Shown here in pieces: positions 34,849 to 45,975 of a stretch of 64,000 nucleotides of DNA (its first letter is position 1; each line of letters opens with the position of its first letter). A program made the translations under genes and the position numbers. Under the pieces are notes generated by a model that saw only the letters and a list, made by a program, of their open reading frames with translations, was not told the origin of the DNA and did no database searches. This DNA comes from Chaetomium olivaceum (lineage: Eukaryota; Ascomycota; Sordariomycetes; Sordariales; Chaetomiaceae): assembly GCA_039881045.1 (NCBI GenBank), contig JAYWVB010000011.1:1-64000 (forward strand), written 5' to 3'.

Positions 34849-35943
34849 TTATACAGTGTTCCCAGATGCCAACGGAACCCCTTTGGAATAAACCCCAATA
34901 GTTTCGACAACCCTGGCGATGAACTGGCCGGGGAGCTCCCGAATGACCTCATCTTTAGAAGCCATTACCTTTCCGCTCGTCTCGAGGAACCGATTCTTGA
35001 ATACTTCCCATAGTGCCGTATCCTCCTCACACTTGGCCCTTGGGTTGGGGTAGAACGGGTCGTTGCGCCAAAACCGTTCGGCCGCAAGTCGGACACCCTC
35101 GGGAGACATGGGGAGCGGTTTGCAGCAGTCGAAATCAAGGATCCATAACGCATGGGATCCGAGGACGCCCGAAGTGAAGGTGCGAGTTCCCAAATGACAA
35201 GGGTTGGGGAGTAATAACTCAGAACGGGGTCGAGCGAGGACAAACTCAACGTCGCAGGCGTCGATCTCGGCGACCCAGAGCAGAAAGGCGAGGGCATCCG
35301 CCATGGCACTGGCGTATTCGTGTGCGGGGAGGCCGAGGGCTTCGATCTGGTCGATGTGCATGGGGTAATTGCGAAGGCTAAAACCCCGGAGCATGCTTCG
35401 TCGTGGTTCGCCGTCCTCGGTCGCTATCCGGCGGCGGCCAAGATAGGGGCGGATCAAGCAATGCTCGTTTGTCTTGGCGTCGACGAAGTTATCCCTCAGG
35501 GTTTCATCGCCATTCCAGAACCGCTCCACTATGCACCTGCGAGCATCGCGGGGAAAGGGGAGAATGCGCTCGCTGACCAGGGCTTGACAGGCTTCGGAGC
35601 CATGGGGGAGGCGAGGGAGAATATCGTCCCAGATGGATGCTTCGGGCTGGAGGAATTGGATATGTTGCGGTATGTTGATGTGGAAGGCAGTTGTAAATGC
35701 CACCTGGGAGGCCGAAATCTTGGACAGAACGTGCTTGTGGATGTAGGCTTCGTTTTTGAGAGATCGATCTGGTAGCCCGTCTTCGCGCTTCAGAGCGAGG
35801 GCTGATTCGCATTTATCGATGTCAGGAAACCGTGAGGAATCAGCCCACACGCTACCGCAAGAACCGTAGCCGATTCGCTCTAGAGGAATGTCGGACTGAG
35901 CAATGGTCAGTTGAGCGATTTGAGTCTCGGAGAGAGATTCCAT
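34849..35943 (-). CDS. DUF3669-domain protein
   Basis: A single exon of 364 aa. The start has LERIGYGSCGSVWA, a glycine-rich loop like the one that opens kinase-type folds, and a Lys in ALALKRED follows at the right distance. The C-terminal half carries LWILDFDCCKPL and RFWRNDPFYPNP, the conserved core of fungal DUF3669 proteins. The function of DUF3669 is unknown; resemblance to aminoglycoside-phosphotransferase or kinase-like folds is an inference from the loop and the LDFD segment. No intron, signal peptide or membrane span is seen. Start 35943 is the first ATG and fits the family start. Confidence 0.8.
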   Translation of the reverse strand: MESLSETQIAQLTIAQSDIPLERIGYGSCGSVWADSSRFPDIDKCESALALKREDGLPDRSLKNEAYIHKHVLSKISASQVAFTTAFHINIPQHIQFLQPEASIWDDILPRLPHGSEACQALVSERILPFPRDARRCIVERFWNGDETLRDNFVDAKTNEHCLIRPYLGRRRIATEDGEPRRSMLRGFSLRNYPMHIDQIEALGLPAHEYASAMADALAFLLWVAEIDACDVEFVLARPRSELLLPNPCHLGTRTFTSGVLGSHALWILDFDCCKPLPMSPEGVRLAAERFWRNDPFYPNPRAKCEEDTALWEVFKNRFLETSGKVMASKDEVIRELPGQFIARVVETIGVYSKGVPLASGNTV

Positions 35944-36504
35944 GTTGGGTTTTTCGATGGCAGGATTATTAGGATTACGCAGGTCCCAAGTTGGGAATAT
36001 TAGGGATGTAAGAAATGAGAGGACAGAAACGACAAAGTATGTCGAGCAAGGACGGGTTACCTTTGAGAAGTACTTCGGCAGGCACGCACGGGCATTCCAG
36101 GTGAGTCACCATTTCCTGTGGTGATCCCTGTTAAGGTGTAGGAAAATGGTCAGTGTGTGCATCGCGGGTCAAGTGACATGCGTAAACCTTAATATTTAAC
36201 ATCTTTGTTCTCGACGTCTGGGAAGGAAGAGGGGTTGCTGCGTGGTCCCCATGGGGCCTGTGGCCTTAAACGGAGGACCACACCCCAAGTTCCACCGAGT
36301 CCACCATCAACGCACAATAATGCGTAGTAGCATCCAAAAACGTTAAAACAACCGGCGTCTACTTTACTGGCCGAACCAACAAACCAAACAACAGACCAAC
36401 CAACCGGGTATACCTTTGCACACATCACACATGACACCAACACAAAATAGTTCCACAAAAGCCCAACCCCCCAGAGTGCAGCCCATGCCCAGTCCCCAAA
36501 CGCC
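35944..36504. other. Intergenic, no gene seen
   Basis: It lies between the DUF3669 start and the GPCR stop. It should contain the DUF3669 promoter and the GPCR 3' UTR. Confidence 0.4.
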
Positions 36505-37840
36505 TTAGTCCCTCCCCCCCGTAACCGGCCTCAACGCCATCTCATCCGACTCCCGCCTCCTCTTCCACGAGCGCATCCCCACTACCACAAACACGATCCC
36601 GTTCCAGAACCCGCGCAGCGAGCCCGTGATGCCCACCGTCAGCATCAGCGGGTAGGACGTGAAGCGCGGGTCGACAAAGGACGCGACGCGGTTGGTCGAC
36701 GGCGCCACCCACACCAGCAGCAAGGCTAAAAAGAAGAAGAGCGGCATGAGGATGTACTGCCGGAAGGAGAGCGAGGACGGGTTGGCGGGGATGATGCGTG
36801 TTGCGGTGGAGGCCGCGTATTGGTGCGGGTATTTGGGTGCGTCGCCGGTTGGCGAGGACGACGAGGACTCGTCTGTTGTTGCCGAGTGGGGTTGGCTGGC
36901 GCTGCTGTCGTACTCGGCGGTGGTGGAGTTGCCGCAGGAGAAGTCATGGCTGTGGTGATGGGTGCATGCGGGCGGGATGGTTTCGTCGATCATGGTCGCG
37001 TTGGCTTGGCTGCTGATAGAGCGGAGGATGCGGCGGCGTTTGGCGATCTCGATGCCGACGAGGAGGTAGAGGGCTATTGTGACGAGGATGGAGGACCTAG
37101 TAGCAACATTAGTCCCGATACTGGCAGAGACAGGGGGTGTGGCGCGGGAGCCGTACCAGATGGGCACGTAGTAGAGGACGATCCTGAATAATACCCACTT
37201 GGGAGCAATGGCACACCATAACTGAACGAGAAAGATTTAGTTAGTTTACTAGGTCAGGGAATAAAGGGGTTGAGAATATGCTTGATGGGTTTCTTACCGT
37301 CACACTTCCATACATAGGGCCGTTCTCTTCGTTGCGAATGAAGAGAAGTACTAGGGCCGGGATGAAGGTGACCGTCGTGATTCCCACCATGTACTTCCAC
37401 TCGAGACGTCTTAAAGACTCAATATCGTAGCTACGATAGACGATAAGGTACACGTTGACGGCCATGGCCGTAGTCCAAAGCACATCCGCGATCGGGAACC
37501 TGGGTAGGTAACATGTTAGCACTTGGACGTTTGCATTCAGCTTTCTTTTAGACAAGGCTCACATTTGGTTGAGAAACCCCTGAAACTGGCATAGTGTGGA
37601 CAAGTTCCCTGCCGCCGGCCCACTCGTCGAAATCATAGTACATGTCACATCGAGGGCGTTGTAGAAGGCGTTAATGACGATAAGGCGGTGCATGGGGTTG
37701 CGAAAGTGCTTTGACAAGCAGTAGGTCGCGATAATGGTCAGGACACCGAGAGCGGAGAGGGCCGAGGCCACACGGGTAAGGATCGTCAGGACTAGCAGCT
37801 GGCCCTCGTCGAGCGCCGCCTCGCCGCGGATGTGCAACAT
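36505..37840 (-). CDS. cAMP-receptor-like seven-transmembrane GPCR
   Basis: Exons are 37563-37840, 37298-37499, 37157-37221 and 36505-37096, giving 378 aa. The third intron (37097-37156, 60 nt) is a multiple of three and open in frame. It is called because it has a CTAAT branch and TAG acceptor and its removal rebuilds an unbroken fifth membrane helix; if retained the protein is 398 aa. Seven hydrophobic helices are visible. CQFQGFLNQMFPIADVLWTT at the loop-TM3 boundary is characteristic of fungal cAMP-receptor-like (Dictyostelium cAR-related) GPCRs. These sit in the plasma membrane and signal through heterotrimeric G proteins, probably in nutrient sensing; the ligand is unknown. The third cytoplasmic loop is long and Ser/Thr-rich. 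Confidence 0.88.
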
Positions 37841-38246
37841 GGTTGCTGTCGTCGCGCAGTCATGTCAATCAATTCAATTCAAGATTCCACACTTTGGCTT
37901 GTCGCTGTTGGTCGTTGGCATGACGGAAACTTGGCCATCCGCGGCAGCAGGAGGATGATAGCAAACATCATGGCGGTTTGACGGCTGTGGACGGTCGATA
38001 TATCGAGCCTGAGACATCGCGCGATTTGCTCGGGTGCATTGCGTGCTATCCACCCATTGGTATCCGACTCCTTGTGCTGTTGGGCTGCAAAGGGGGCAGG
38101 GAGGGTTTCGTGGGGGTTGAGGCAAGCCAGTCAACGCGATTCCCTTTCAGCTGCGCGGTTCCAAGACATGGAACCGGCCCCGTGTTTTGCGGGGGTTACG
38201 GGAGAAACTCGAGTTCGCGGTCCCAGTGCTCTGGGTCGCATCATGC

Positions 38247-38304
38247 AGACCCCTGAAATAAGCATTGGGGGTCTGATAAAATGACCAAAATCCCGATTTT
38301 GGTC
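38247..38304. repeat. Two adjacent inverted repeats
   Basis: AGACCCC (38247-38253) pairs with GGGGTCT (38268-38274) across 14 nt. GACCAAAATC (38283-38292) pairs with GATTTTGGTC (38295-38304) across two bases. The second is a near-perfect palindrome of the size bound by dimeric regulators. They lie about 400-460 bp upstream of the GPCR start. A regulatory role is inferred only. Confidence 0.4.
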
Positions 38305-40731
38305 GTGGAGTATTTTTCTAAGTTTCGTCTGATTTATGTGCCTCGACCGGATTTGCGACGTTTCAACAGCCAAAAACGGTAGACAACCCGAACACAGCCA
38401 TGGGGTGGGGTTGATGAGCAGAGAGGTAAATAGGTACCCAGGCACAGAGAGACAGTGAGTTGAAGCCTATGTTTTTTTCGTTTCCTCGCGTTAGCTTGGC
38501 TAAATGTGTCTGTATGCGATCGACGACAACTCGATGAAGCGACCTCCATTGTCTCTCCCACACACGTCATGAATCCGTTCGATCGCGTTTTCGCGTGCGC
38601 ATCTTGTGCTTGTGCATGTGCGTGTGCGTGTGCTCAAGAAATTCCAACACGGGGGCATGAAATTGTCGTCCCACAGATTTGGGCGATGACGTGCTTGCTA
38701 GCGCCCTCATGCTCCCCCACGTAGGCTGTGACTGAGTCGTGCCCCCGGGGATTTCTGCCGCGCAGTCCCAGCGAACTCGACCTTGCATAAGTTTCGTTCC
38801 CTGCAGGCATGCAACTGAACCCCCCCGTTGCTCGCTTCTCTTCTGCCGAATCCGGTACTCGCAGCCGACCCAGCACGCTGCCTGTTTCCCGTTTAGGACG
38901 GTGTCCTGATGGTTGGGAGAGGTACCCGCACGATTGACTCAAGAATAGCTCACCTTGGCAATGTCTCCGGCTGCAAAATGGGCAAGGCGCGATGACGATG
39001 AGAGGGGATATTGGTGCGAGGATTCTCGGAGATGGCAAGGAGATGCCCACCTCTCTCTCCTTCGCCCGCACCGCCCCGCCCCCCCCCCAATACTGCGATT
39101 TTCCTCGGTTTCGGAGGAATCGATAGCACATGGCATTGGGGGTCTCGATCTCCTGAGCCTTTGACAGGGCTCCTCGGAAGCGACAGGTACAGCCATGCTA
39201 GGGAAAGGATAGGCTGCTTTGGAAGTTGGCGGGGCAGGACGCGTGATTTGACCACCTCGGCGATCGCCGGTAACCGACAACGACGTCCCTCGCAAGGACC
39301 GCAGGCATGTTATCGGACGTCGGAGGAACCCCAAAACATCCAAAACCTCGAATTATTAAACTCATACCTTTCTTAGCTTATGGGCTTGAGGCATCCACCG
39401 TTATCTGAGTCGCAAAGACAGTAACCCAGGCAGCCAGACAGTGAGAGACCAGGTACCTCGACATAGCCGCAATGCTTTCGCCCGTCAAGCGCCTGGGCGC
39501 CGCTGGGCCGCTAGCAAAAGTGGCGGCGATGAGCATCCTTGAAGAGGCTACCAGCCCTGGGTTGGGGGTTAATGACGAGCGATGTCGCCAGGCCGCGACC
39601 ACGCGGGGGATTTGTTTGCTGGTGATGCTTTTGCCGAAGTTCTGCTCGACGTGATGAAAAGACGCAGCGGCCCTCGGAGATAAGGAACGGGGTGGAGGAG
39701 TCCAAGGTGCATACATGACCAGGGAGGCTGTTTAGATTAGGGCGGGGCGGGTTGTTAATTGCGCGAGGTAGTACATACCTAGGTAGATGGTGTTATCATG
39801 GGTGCTTGAACGTTGGGTACGATAGTCGGTACATACCTCCGTTACGTGGTCCACCCGCAAAATGACAACACCCGCCTTGGTACCATCAACGATGTATGCG
39901 GAGGCGAGCTTGCCGTCGCACGGGTTGATATTACGACGATGTTGGGGTGACTGTCATAGAGGTTAGAAAGCGAGTGGTACGAAGCAACAATGGAATACTG
40001 AAAATTGAGCCATTGATTGCTAATGACATCTGGGTGGGTTGCTGCATCCGAGATGTTTGTGAGGAGATGGAGTTCGGGTTCAAAAGGAGAGTTTGGAGTT
40101 TTTGGACCCAGGTGACTCCCCGGACGTGAAAATCAATTACCAAGAACGGATGGATTTGTTGCATTCGGGTCCGGAACTTGCCCGCAAGTTGTGCTGACGC
40201 GTGTGTCAGGGTGAAATCATGTGCATGGGCTTATTGATGTTACCTTCTCCTTTTGAAGAGGTTAATGCATAGGGCGTAGAACCCGAAAAACCTCTCAGCT
40301 TTGGTCACCGGATGACTACGGGCGGCAACAGTCTCAAAGAGTCCAATCAAATCAAAATTTGCGGTAAGGTTTATGGAGTTGTCTGCGAGGGCGTGTTTGC
40401 CATGCAGGAGTGCAGGGTTGTTTGGCTGGAATGGTGAGAGGGGATTGGTAGCCCCTGAGCGGTTTTGAGCGAATAGCTCTGATAACTAGCTCGAGCTTGT
40501 AGGACCGCAGGAACAACAACCTGGAAAGTTGTATAGATCTGCTTCCGCTGCTACAATTACGTATGCACGTGAGTTTGACACTCGTACCGCTTAGAGTGGT
40601 CTAAAAAGCTATCTTCCGAGGGTCCTCGGAACTTAAAGTGACCCTCGTGATAGGCCCGGTTTCTGGCTTTTAGCGGGGACAACAATACATGCGATGTGAG
40701 ACAGGCTAGGTGCTAGGTGTGTATAAGAGTC

Positions 40732-40737
40732 GGCTTT
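40732..40737 (+). promoter_or_regulatory. Possible TATA element of the DJ-1-like gene
   Basis: TATAAG lies about 140 bp upstream of ATG 40877, a plausible distance for a fungal core promoter with a short 5' UTR. Confidence 0.3.
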
Positions 40738-40876
40738 ACCTCCATAAACATATCTGAAAACATCGCGCTATGAGCCTGAACAGTAGAGTATTCACTCAAA
40801 AGCCTACCATCGCAACCTCTACTGCTCAGTCGCCTACCCAAGACGGAAGACAGCTGCAAAACTCTCACTGGCCAAG

Positions 40877-41915
40877 ATGACTCTCAAAAGTCTGCTTTTG
40901 CGTGCATGCGCGTTTCTGCCTCTACTTGCAGCGACTGTGGATGCCCAGAAGAACGGGTCCATGTCCATTGGATTTGTGCGTTCCTACCTACTTAACCGTT
41001 TCACCCATACGATATGCTTGAAGTTGACACTAAGCGCTGGGGTTAGGTTGTCTATGACCGATATACCCCCCTTGATGTCTGGGGCCCGTTGGAGTTGACC
41101 ATGGCTGTATGTCACGTCTACAACCCATTTATCGGTACACATCTGGGAGATTACGGCTATGCTAATATCAGTTACAGATGTCGTTCTATAAAGACATTGA
41201 AATCTCCATCATCAGCCACGAGATCGGCCTCCTCAAGGGGAGAGTGAATCTGAACGGGCCAAAAGGGGCGGCCGCATTAGCCCCACAAGTTCTTGCGACT
41301 CACAGTTTTGACAACCCGCCCCGCTGGACGTCCTACTGATCCCCGGCGGCGTACTGTCGGACGAGGACGCCCCCGCCCTGAACGACTTCATCGCCAAACA
41401 GTACCCCACGCTGGAGTACCTCCTCAGCGTGTGCACGGGCGCCAGGAACCTTGCCGATGCTGGCGTGCTCGAGGGCAAGCGGGCGACAACCAACAAGGCC
41501 GTGTGGGAGAACGTGGTCACGCACGGCAAGAACGTCACCTGGGTGCCGACCGCCAGGTGGGTGAGCGACGGGAACATCTGGACGAGCTCTGGTGTCGCAG
41601 CAGGTTAGTCATACGTTTGTTACTTAGCTTTCTGCGAGTTGCTCATTGTTGACCATCCTCACAGGGATTGATATGATGTACGCTTTCCTGCTGCATTACT
41701 ACAGTGACGACGAGGCGGCCGTGCAGACCATGATCAACGGGGTTGAGTATGCGCCTCACACCGACCCGCATTGGGATCCCTTCTCAATTGTGCACAATGT
41801 GAGTAACTACGGAGTTTGGGATATTCACACTGGGTTGCTAATCGGATGTGTTCAGGTCCCGGGAGCGGATACAGGTGGTTCTTTGACGGACTGTGTCAAG
41901 CCCTCCGGGTACTGA
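40877..41915 (+). CDS. Secreted DJ-1/PfpI-family protein, one-base frameshift in exon 3
   Basis: Exons are 40877-40975, 41047-41106, 41178-41603, 41665-41798 and 41856-41915. The total is 779 nt, one short of a multiple of three; with one base restored the protein is 259 aa. Residues 1-23 form a signal peptide (LLLRACAFLPLLAATVDA). The DJ-1 fold follows: VVYDRYTPLDVWGPLEL, then LDVLLIPGGVL, then SVCTGARNLADAGVL with the conserved nucleophile Cys. The missing base falls in CCCGCCCCG at 41315-41323, between THSFDN and LDVLLIPGG. Family members include isonitrile-hydratase-like and chaperone-type enzymes; the fungal secreted group has no defined substrate. All four introns are canonical, so the locus is otherwise intact. 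It may be a recent pseudogene or carry a sequence error. Confidence 0.8.
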
Positions 41916-42475
41916 TCGCTCGTGATGTGACGCGGTCCAAGGGATTATTTGTGAAATTCCAAGGGTTGTTTGGCGTGGTCCTCAAATTCCGTTGGATGCA
42001 TCCCACTCTCACATCCGCGTGGGTGGTTCGTTTAGTGTCCACAGGATTGACGGTGGAGGTTCAACAGTGCGAGAGCAGGAACGGAAACTGTTGTCTGTAA
42101 CTGATCAGCAATGAAAGGGACGATTTGGCCGTACCGCAATATAAATGACTAGCAAAGCAGTTCAGACTTCGTGCCAATAATCATGGTTTGTGTGGGTTAG
42201 CATGAGTTGTGTCGAGGGTTCATGGCTGTTTCGATGTTGTTTGCCCATGACCAATGGACTATCCGGGTTCAAAATCCCCCAAGCTGTCGTCGTGCATTCG
42301 CGTTGGCCAGGGCGGACGGGCGCTTGTGTAACCCTATTCCGCGGTTCATTGGGCACTTAGGCGAGGGGCTGCCTGTTGTGCGTTTGCAGAGCAATTCAGG
42401 GTAGTGTTCATTTTCTGTCCTTTCCACCAAGCTTTCCGATGTTTGACGACCAGGCCTTCCTAATTACCCAGAAAT
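41916..42475. other. Intergenic between two plus-strand genes, no gene seen
   Basis: It is expected to hold the DJ-1-like 3' UTR and the promoter of the CCCH gene. No motif was recognised. Confidence 0.4.
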
Positions 42476-44168
42476 ATGTCTGACATATCTGAAGGGTTCA
42501 ATGCGTTCGTGGACAAGTTCCACGCTCAAACGCATGAAAGCGTGAACTACTTGACGGTTAGTTGCTATGCTTGCTGCTCGGACATGACCCTTTTGAACCT
42601 TTTCCCTCACGTTTGCCCAGTAATTGTGTTGGAGTGCTAACCAGCGTATTCATTCAGGGAGTGGCAACCCGACTTAGTGACCTTGACAAAAGACATGCCG
42701 ACGTATGCCGCGATCTCGAACGCGAGTGTGTTGCCGCACGAGTTACTCAACAAGTCACCGAGAAGCTCGAGGCCGAGCTGAAGGAGTTGGAGGCAACGGT
42801 CCGAGTCACGTCGCATCACTTGTTCGCAACAATACGGTAGCTAACAGTACTCAGATGCGCGCGGCCTTTGTTTTGGTGTTGGTCGACGCTGACGCGGATG
42901 CCTACATGGTAAGTTGGTTCCGATACAACCAAGCGCTCTCTCAGGATAAGCTGACCGGGTTCGTGTTTGTTAGTTCGACGACAAGTACTTTGCCGGAGAC
43001 CCGGCTGAGGGTGGGGCGCGGGCGGCGCTTGACTTGAGTATTGCCGTGCAAGAATACTTGCAAACTCTTGACCCTCCTGTGGTCAATGTGCCCGTAATGG
43101 GCAGGGCGTTTGCATCCGGGGAAGGGTTGGTCACCCTATTTGCCAAGTCGGGCATGGCCAAGCCCGGTGACTCGCAGCAAATTGTGTCTCGCTTTACAAC
43201 CGGGTTTTCCCAAGTCGACGATATGTTTGACTTTGTTCTTGTCGGAAAAGGCAAAGACCGTGCTGACTATAAGGTGACAAGTTAGCTCTGCCCTTAATAC
43301 CTTGTGCTTCCTCACCAAGGCCGCTGACATGTCTCATTACCCAGGTGCCTTCCGTCAGTTTGTCAAGAACCCGGCCTGTCAGCATGTACTTCTTGCTTGT
43401 TGCCATGACAATGGGTATGTCCGGATGCTCGAGAAGTTCGTTCATCTGCCGGAGACCGTGAGAAAGGTTACCCTGATCAAATCATTTCAGACGGGAAGCG
43501 AATTCGCTACCCTTCCGTTTCGGTCAGTGACGATGGGGAGCGTGTTCAGGGGTCACCGATTGGGCCTCATTGCTGGGCCGAGCTCGAAGATCAAGAATGG
43601 TGGATTCGAACCCATCGTCGGTGCTGGTGCTTTCACGGCCTACCCCATCTCGTCTTCGGCCATCCCTGTTTCGTCTCCGGCCATCCCGACAACCAATTTC
43701 TCACCACCTGTCAGTTATGCAGCCCGTGCCGCGGTTTCGCAGCCAAAGCCTCGTTCACGACCTCTACCCATCTTCGGCACCGTTGACAAAAGCATTATTT
43801 TAATCAACGCTGACGGTCACCGCATCGACATGCCATTACCACCCCGGTCGGCTACAGTTTCTGACAGTTTCAAGCGAAAGACGCTAGGGGGGGGAAAGCG
43901 GTTTTGCCACATGTATCACCTCTATGGCGCTTGTCTGGGAGACTGCCAGTTTCTGCACACACCGCTCACGGCAGGAGAGAAACTGGTGCTGCGGCACCAA
44001 CTCCGTAGGCACAAGTGCCGTGATAGAGGGGAATGTAGGGACCCCTTGTGTTTATACGGGCATCACTGTACCTGCCCGAAGACGGGCATGAAATGCTCTT
44101 TTCCCATGGTGATGCACGGGCTGGATGTGGCTAGCTGGACGGTGGTTGATACTGAACCAGAGGTATGA
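42476..44168 (+). CDS. CCCH zinc-finger protein with N-terminal NYN-like domain (fungal family)
   Basis: Exons are 42476-42556, 42658-42804, 42855-42908, 42974-43273 and 43320-44168, giving 476 aa. The donor at 42805 (GTCACG) and the acceptor at 43319 (AAG) are weak and could shift slightly. After a coiled-coil-like start (about residues 30-75) comes FVLVLVDADA, then VNVPVMGRAFASGEGL, FDFVLVGKGKDRADYK and HVLLACCHDNGYVRML. These form the conserved domain of a fungal family whose acidic Asp pattern suggests a PIN/NYN-type nuclease fold (inference). The C-terminus has Cys/His clusters, including CRDRGECRDPLCLYGH (CX5CX4CX3H), an RNA-binding CCCH finger, preceded by a variant CX8CX3CX3H. The likely role is RNA binding or processing. 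The domain order is that of uncharacterised ascomycete proteins. Confidence 0.75.
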
Positions 44169-45975
44169 TGACGAGCCTGGAGGGGGTTCAGCGAAGATGA
44201 TTCGTTACCAAATATGCCAAGAAAAGGAATCGCGCAATATTTGGGTCGAGATGGGGATGACAGTTGACTCAATCATTATTTTGTGACCTTGAACCTTGGC
44301 CAACATTCGGGCGGTCTACGGAGAGGAGGAAGCATAGCCCAACAGGTTGTTATTCTTTACAACGTGACTCTAGGCGGCTGTCCGGCTAACTCTATAAACA
44401 CCCACGCACCACCCAGAGCGGGAAAGGGGGGAGGGGACCAAGAAGTCGAAAACAAAGCGAGGAACTAAGGCACCTGAGAAAGAAGGAACAAGTAAAAGGG
44501 AATAAAAGGTAAATATGGGGAACAAAATAGATATCCCGGAAATTCCGAGAAACTTTTGGTTCGTTCGACGTCTGCACTTCCAGCTCTGTTACGCCGCATT
44601 GAGGTGACATGCACGCTCCCACAGACATGATTTCTCCACTTTTCAAATGAGATGTGGTGGTGGTGGTCGCACAACCCCCAAGTACCCTCTCGCTTCGCTC
44701 TGACATTTTGTTCAATGTGACCTCACTTCTTGGCAACGAGGCATCTTGCCAGCACAGCCGCCAGAGCCGGCAGGTGTTCAGGGTTAGGGCTGAGGACAAT
44801 AATGGGAAAAGACGACACCCAGAGTTTCACCAAAAAGGTACATTATGGCCTTGATAATAGTTTCTGATGTTGATAGCATATTGTTGCTTCTCTTTTCAAA
44901 AAAAGAAAGCTAGTTTTGATTGCCCCTTCAGCGTGGTTCAGGGGAGGTCGTGGTGAGGTTGGCTTTTGTGTAAGTGAGGGGATTACATAATCTCCCCAAC
45001 GACACCCCTTCATTCCGACCGGTCAACACCCCAGACATCTCAGCGACTGATATAAAACTATGAATGGGGAATTTACGGTCCAAAACGCCCCAGAAGCATC
45101 CCCTTGCTCAAGATTAACCCCGGTGATATCTTCAGTTTGGGCGTATCAACTCCTGACGGCTAGGGGCGCTGTCTTGGCTATCGGCCATCCCCAGGGGACG
45201 GCAGACGACACATCCACGTATACAAGTTTAATACGGTCTCCCATAAAGTTCAAGTTCGTGCTAAAATCCGCCAAATGACATTACCATCGGCCGTGTCTAG
45301 AATGTAAATGATATTTGTCTCCAAGACACGGTACCGTGTAACGGAACGACCTATGAGCTGGCTGGGTCGCGGCGGCTGCACAATTGCCCATGGACTTGGA
45401 TATTCGTTCCAAGCAGGCTGTGGACTTGTGCAACGATGTCGTTGATATCAACCATGATGATGACTATTTTAATAGATGCCGGTCAAGAGTGGGGTCCGGC
45501 TCCAGGATTGGGGGGGGGGGGAGGAGGAAGGTGGCTCTGCAGTCGGGTGGGAGCAACCGTGACAGCTCGCCGCTTTAAGCGGGCGACAGGGGTTGTCCGA
45601 CCACCTGCACCACACACCCTCCCATTTGATCACCCTGCCCTGCAAACTCAAAGATATATCTATCGCTGCTCTAACCGACGAGGAACGGCCCTAGCAGCAT
45701 TAATTTGGCATGCACCTCATTGGTTGGGGTTTATTCCAGCTTGCAGGTATAAGACCACCTCTCCCACCCATTTTCCCCCTCCCCCGTCCCTTTCCTTTAT
45801 ATCTCCTAGTGACTCTCATTACTCCCCATCCGCAGCCAGACCCATCCCATCATTCCGCCCCAACCCGTCACCCCATCTCACCACCCCATCGCTTCCCGCC
45901 AAGACAGGTCGTTTTTGATATCAACCTCGTCGCCCTTACTTTCCTACAACCCATTTCCACCACCAGGCCGCCCCC
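44169..45975. other. 1.8-kb intergenic region, no gene seen
   Basis: It lies between two plus-strand genes. A G-run near 45510-45521 and a pyrimidine-rich stretch at about 45760-45960 (typical of a fungal 5' UTR) are the only landmarks. Confidence 0.4.

Larger units (their letters stand above)
37841..40876. other. 3-kb divergent intergenic region
   Basis: It separates the GPCR gene (minus) from the DJ-1-like gene (plus). It contains two adjacent inverted repeats near 38250-38304 and a short TG-rich stretch near 38600-38635. On the minus strand near 39840-39900 a short frame reading KLASAYIVDGTKAGVVILRV looks coding-like, and a longer frame lies at 39378-39716, but I cannot join them into a gene or name a family. 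Confidence 0.4.

Noticed and set aside
38595..38640. TG-rich stretch as a microsatellite
   Set aside because: Too short and too impure to call a repeat feature.
39378..39960. Coding-like minus-strand fragments between the GPCR and DJ-1 genes
   Set aside because: The pieces could not be joined by plausible introns and no family was recognised.
43600..43620. GGATTCGAACCC, like a tRNA T-loop
   Set aside because: It is part of the CCCH gene coding frame, with no cloverleaf around it.
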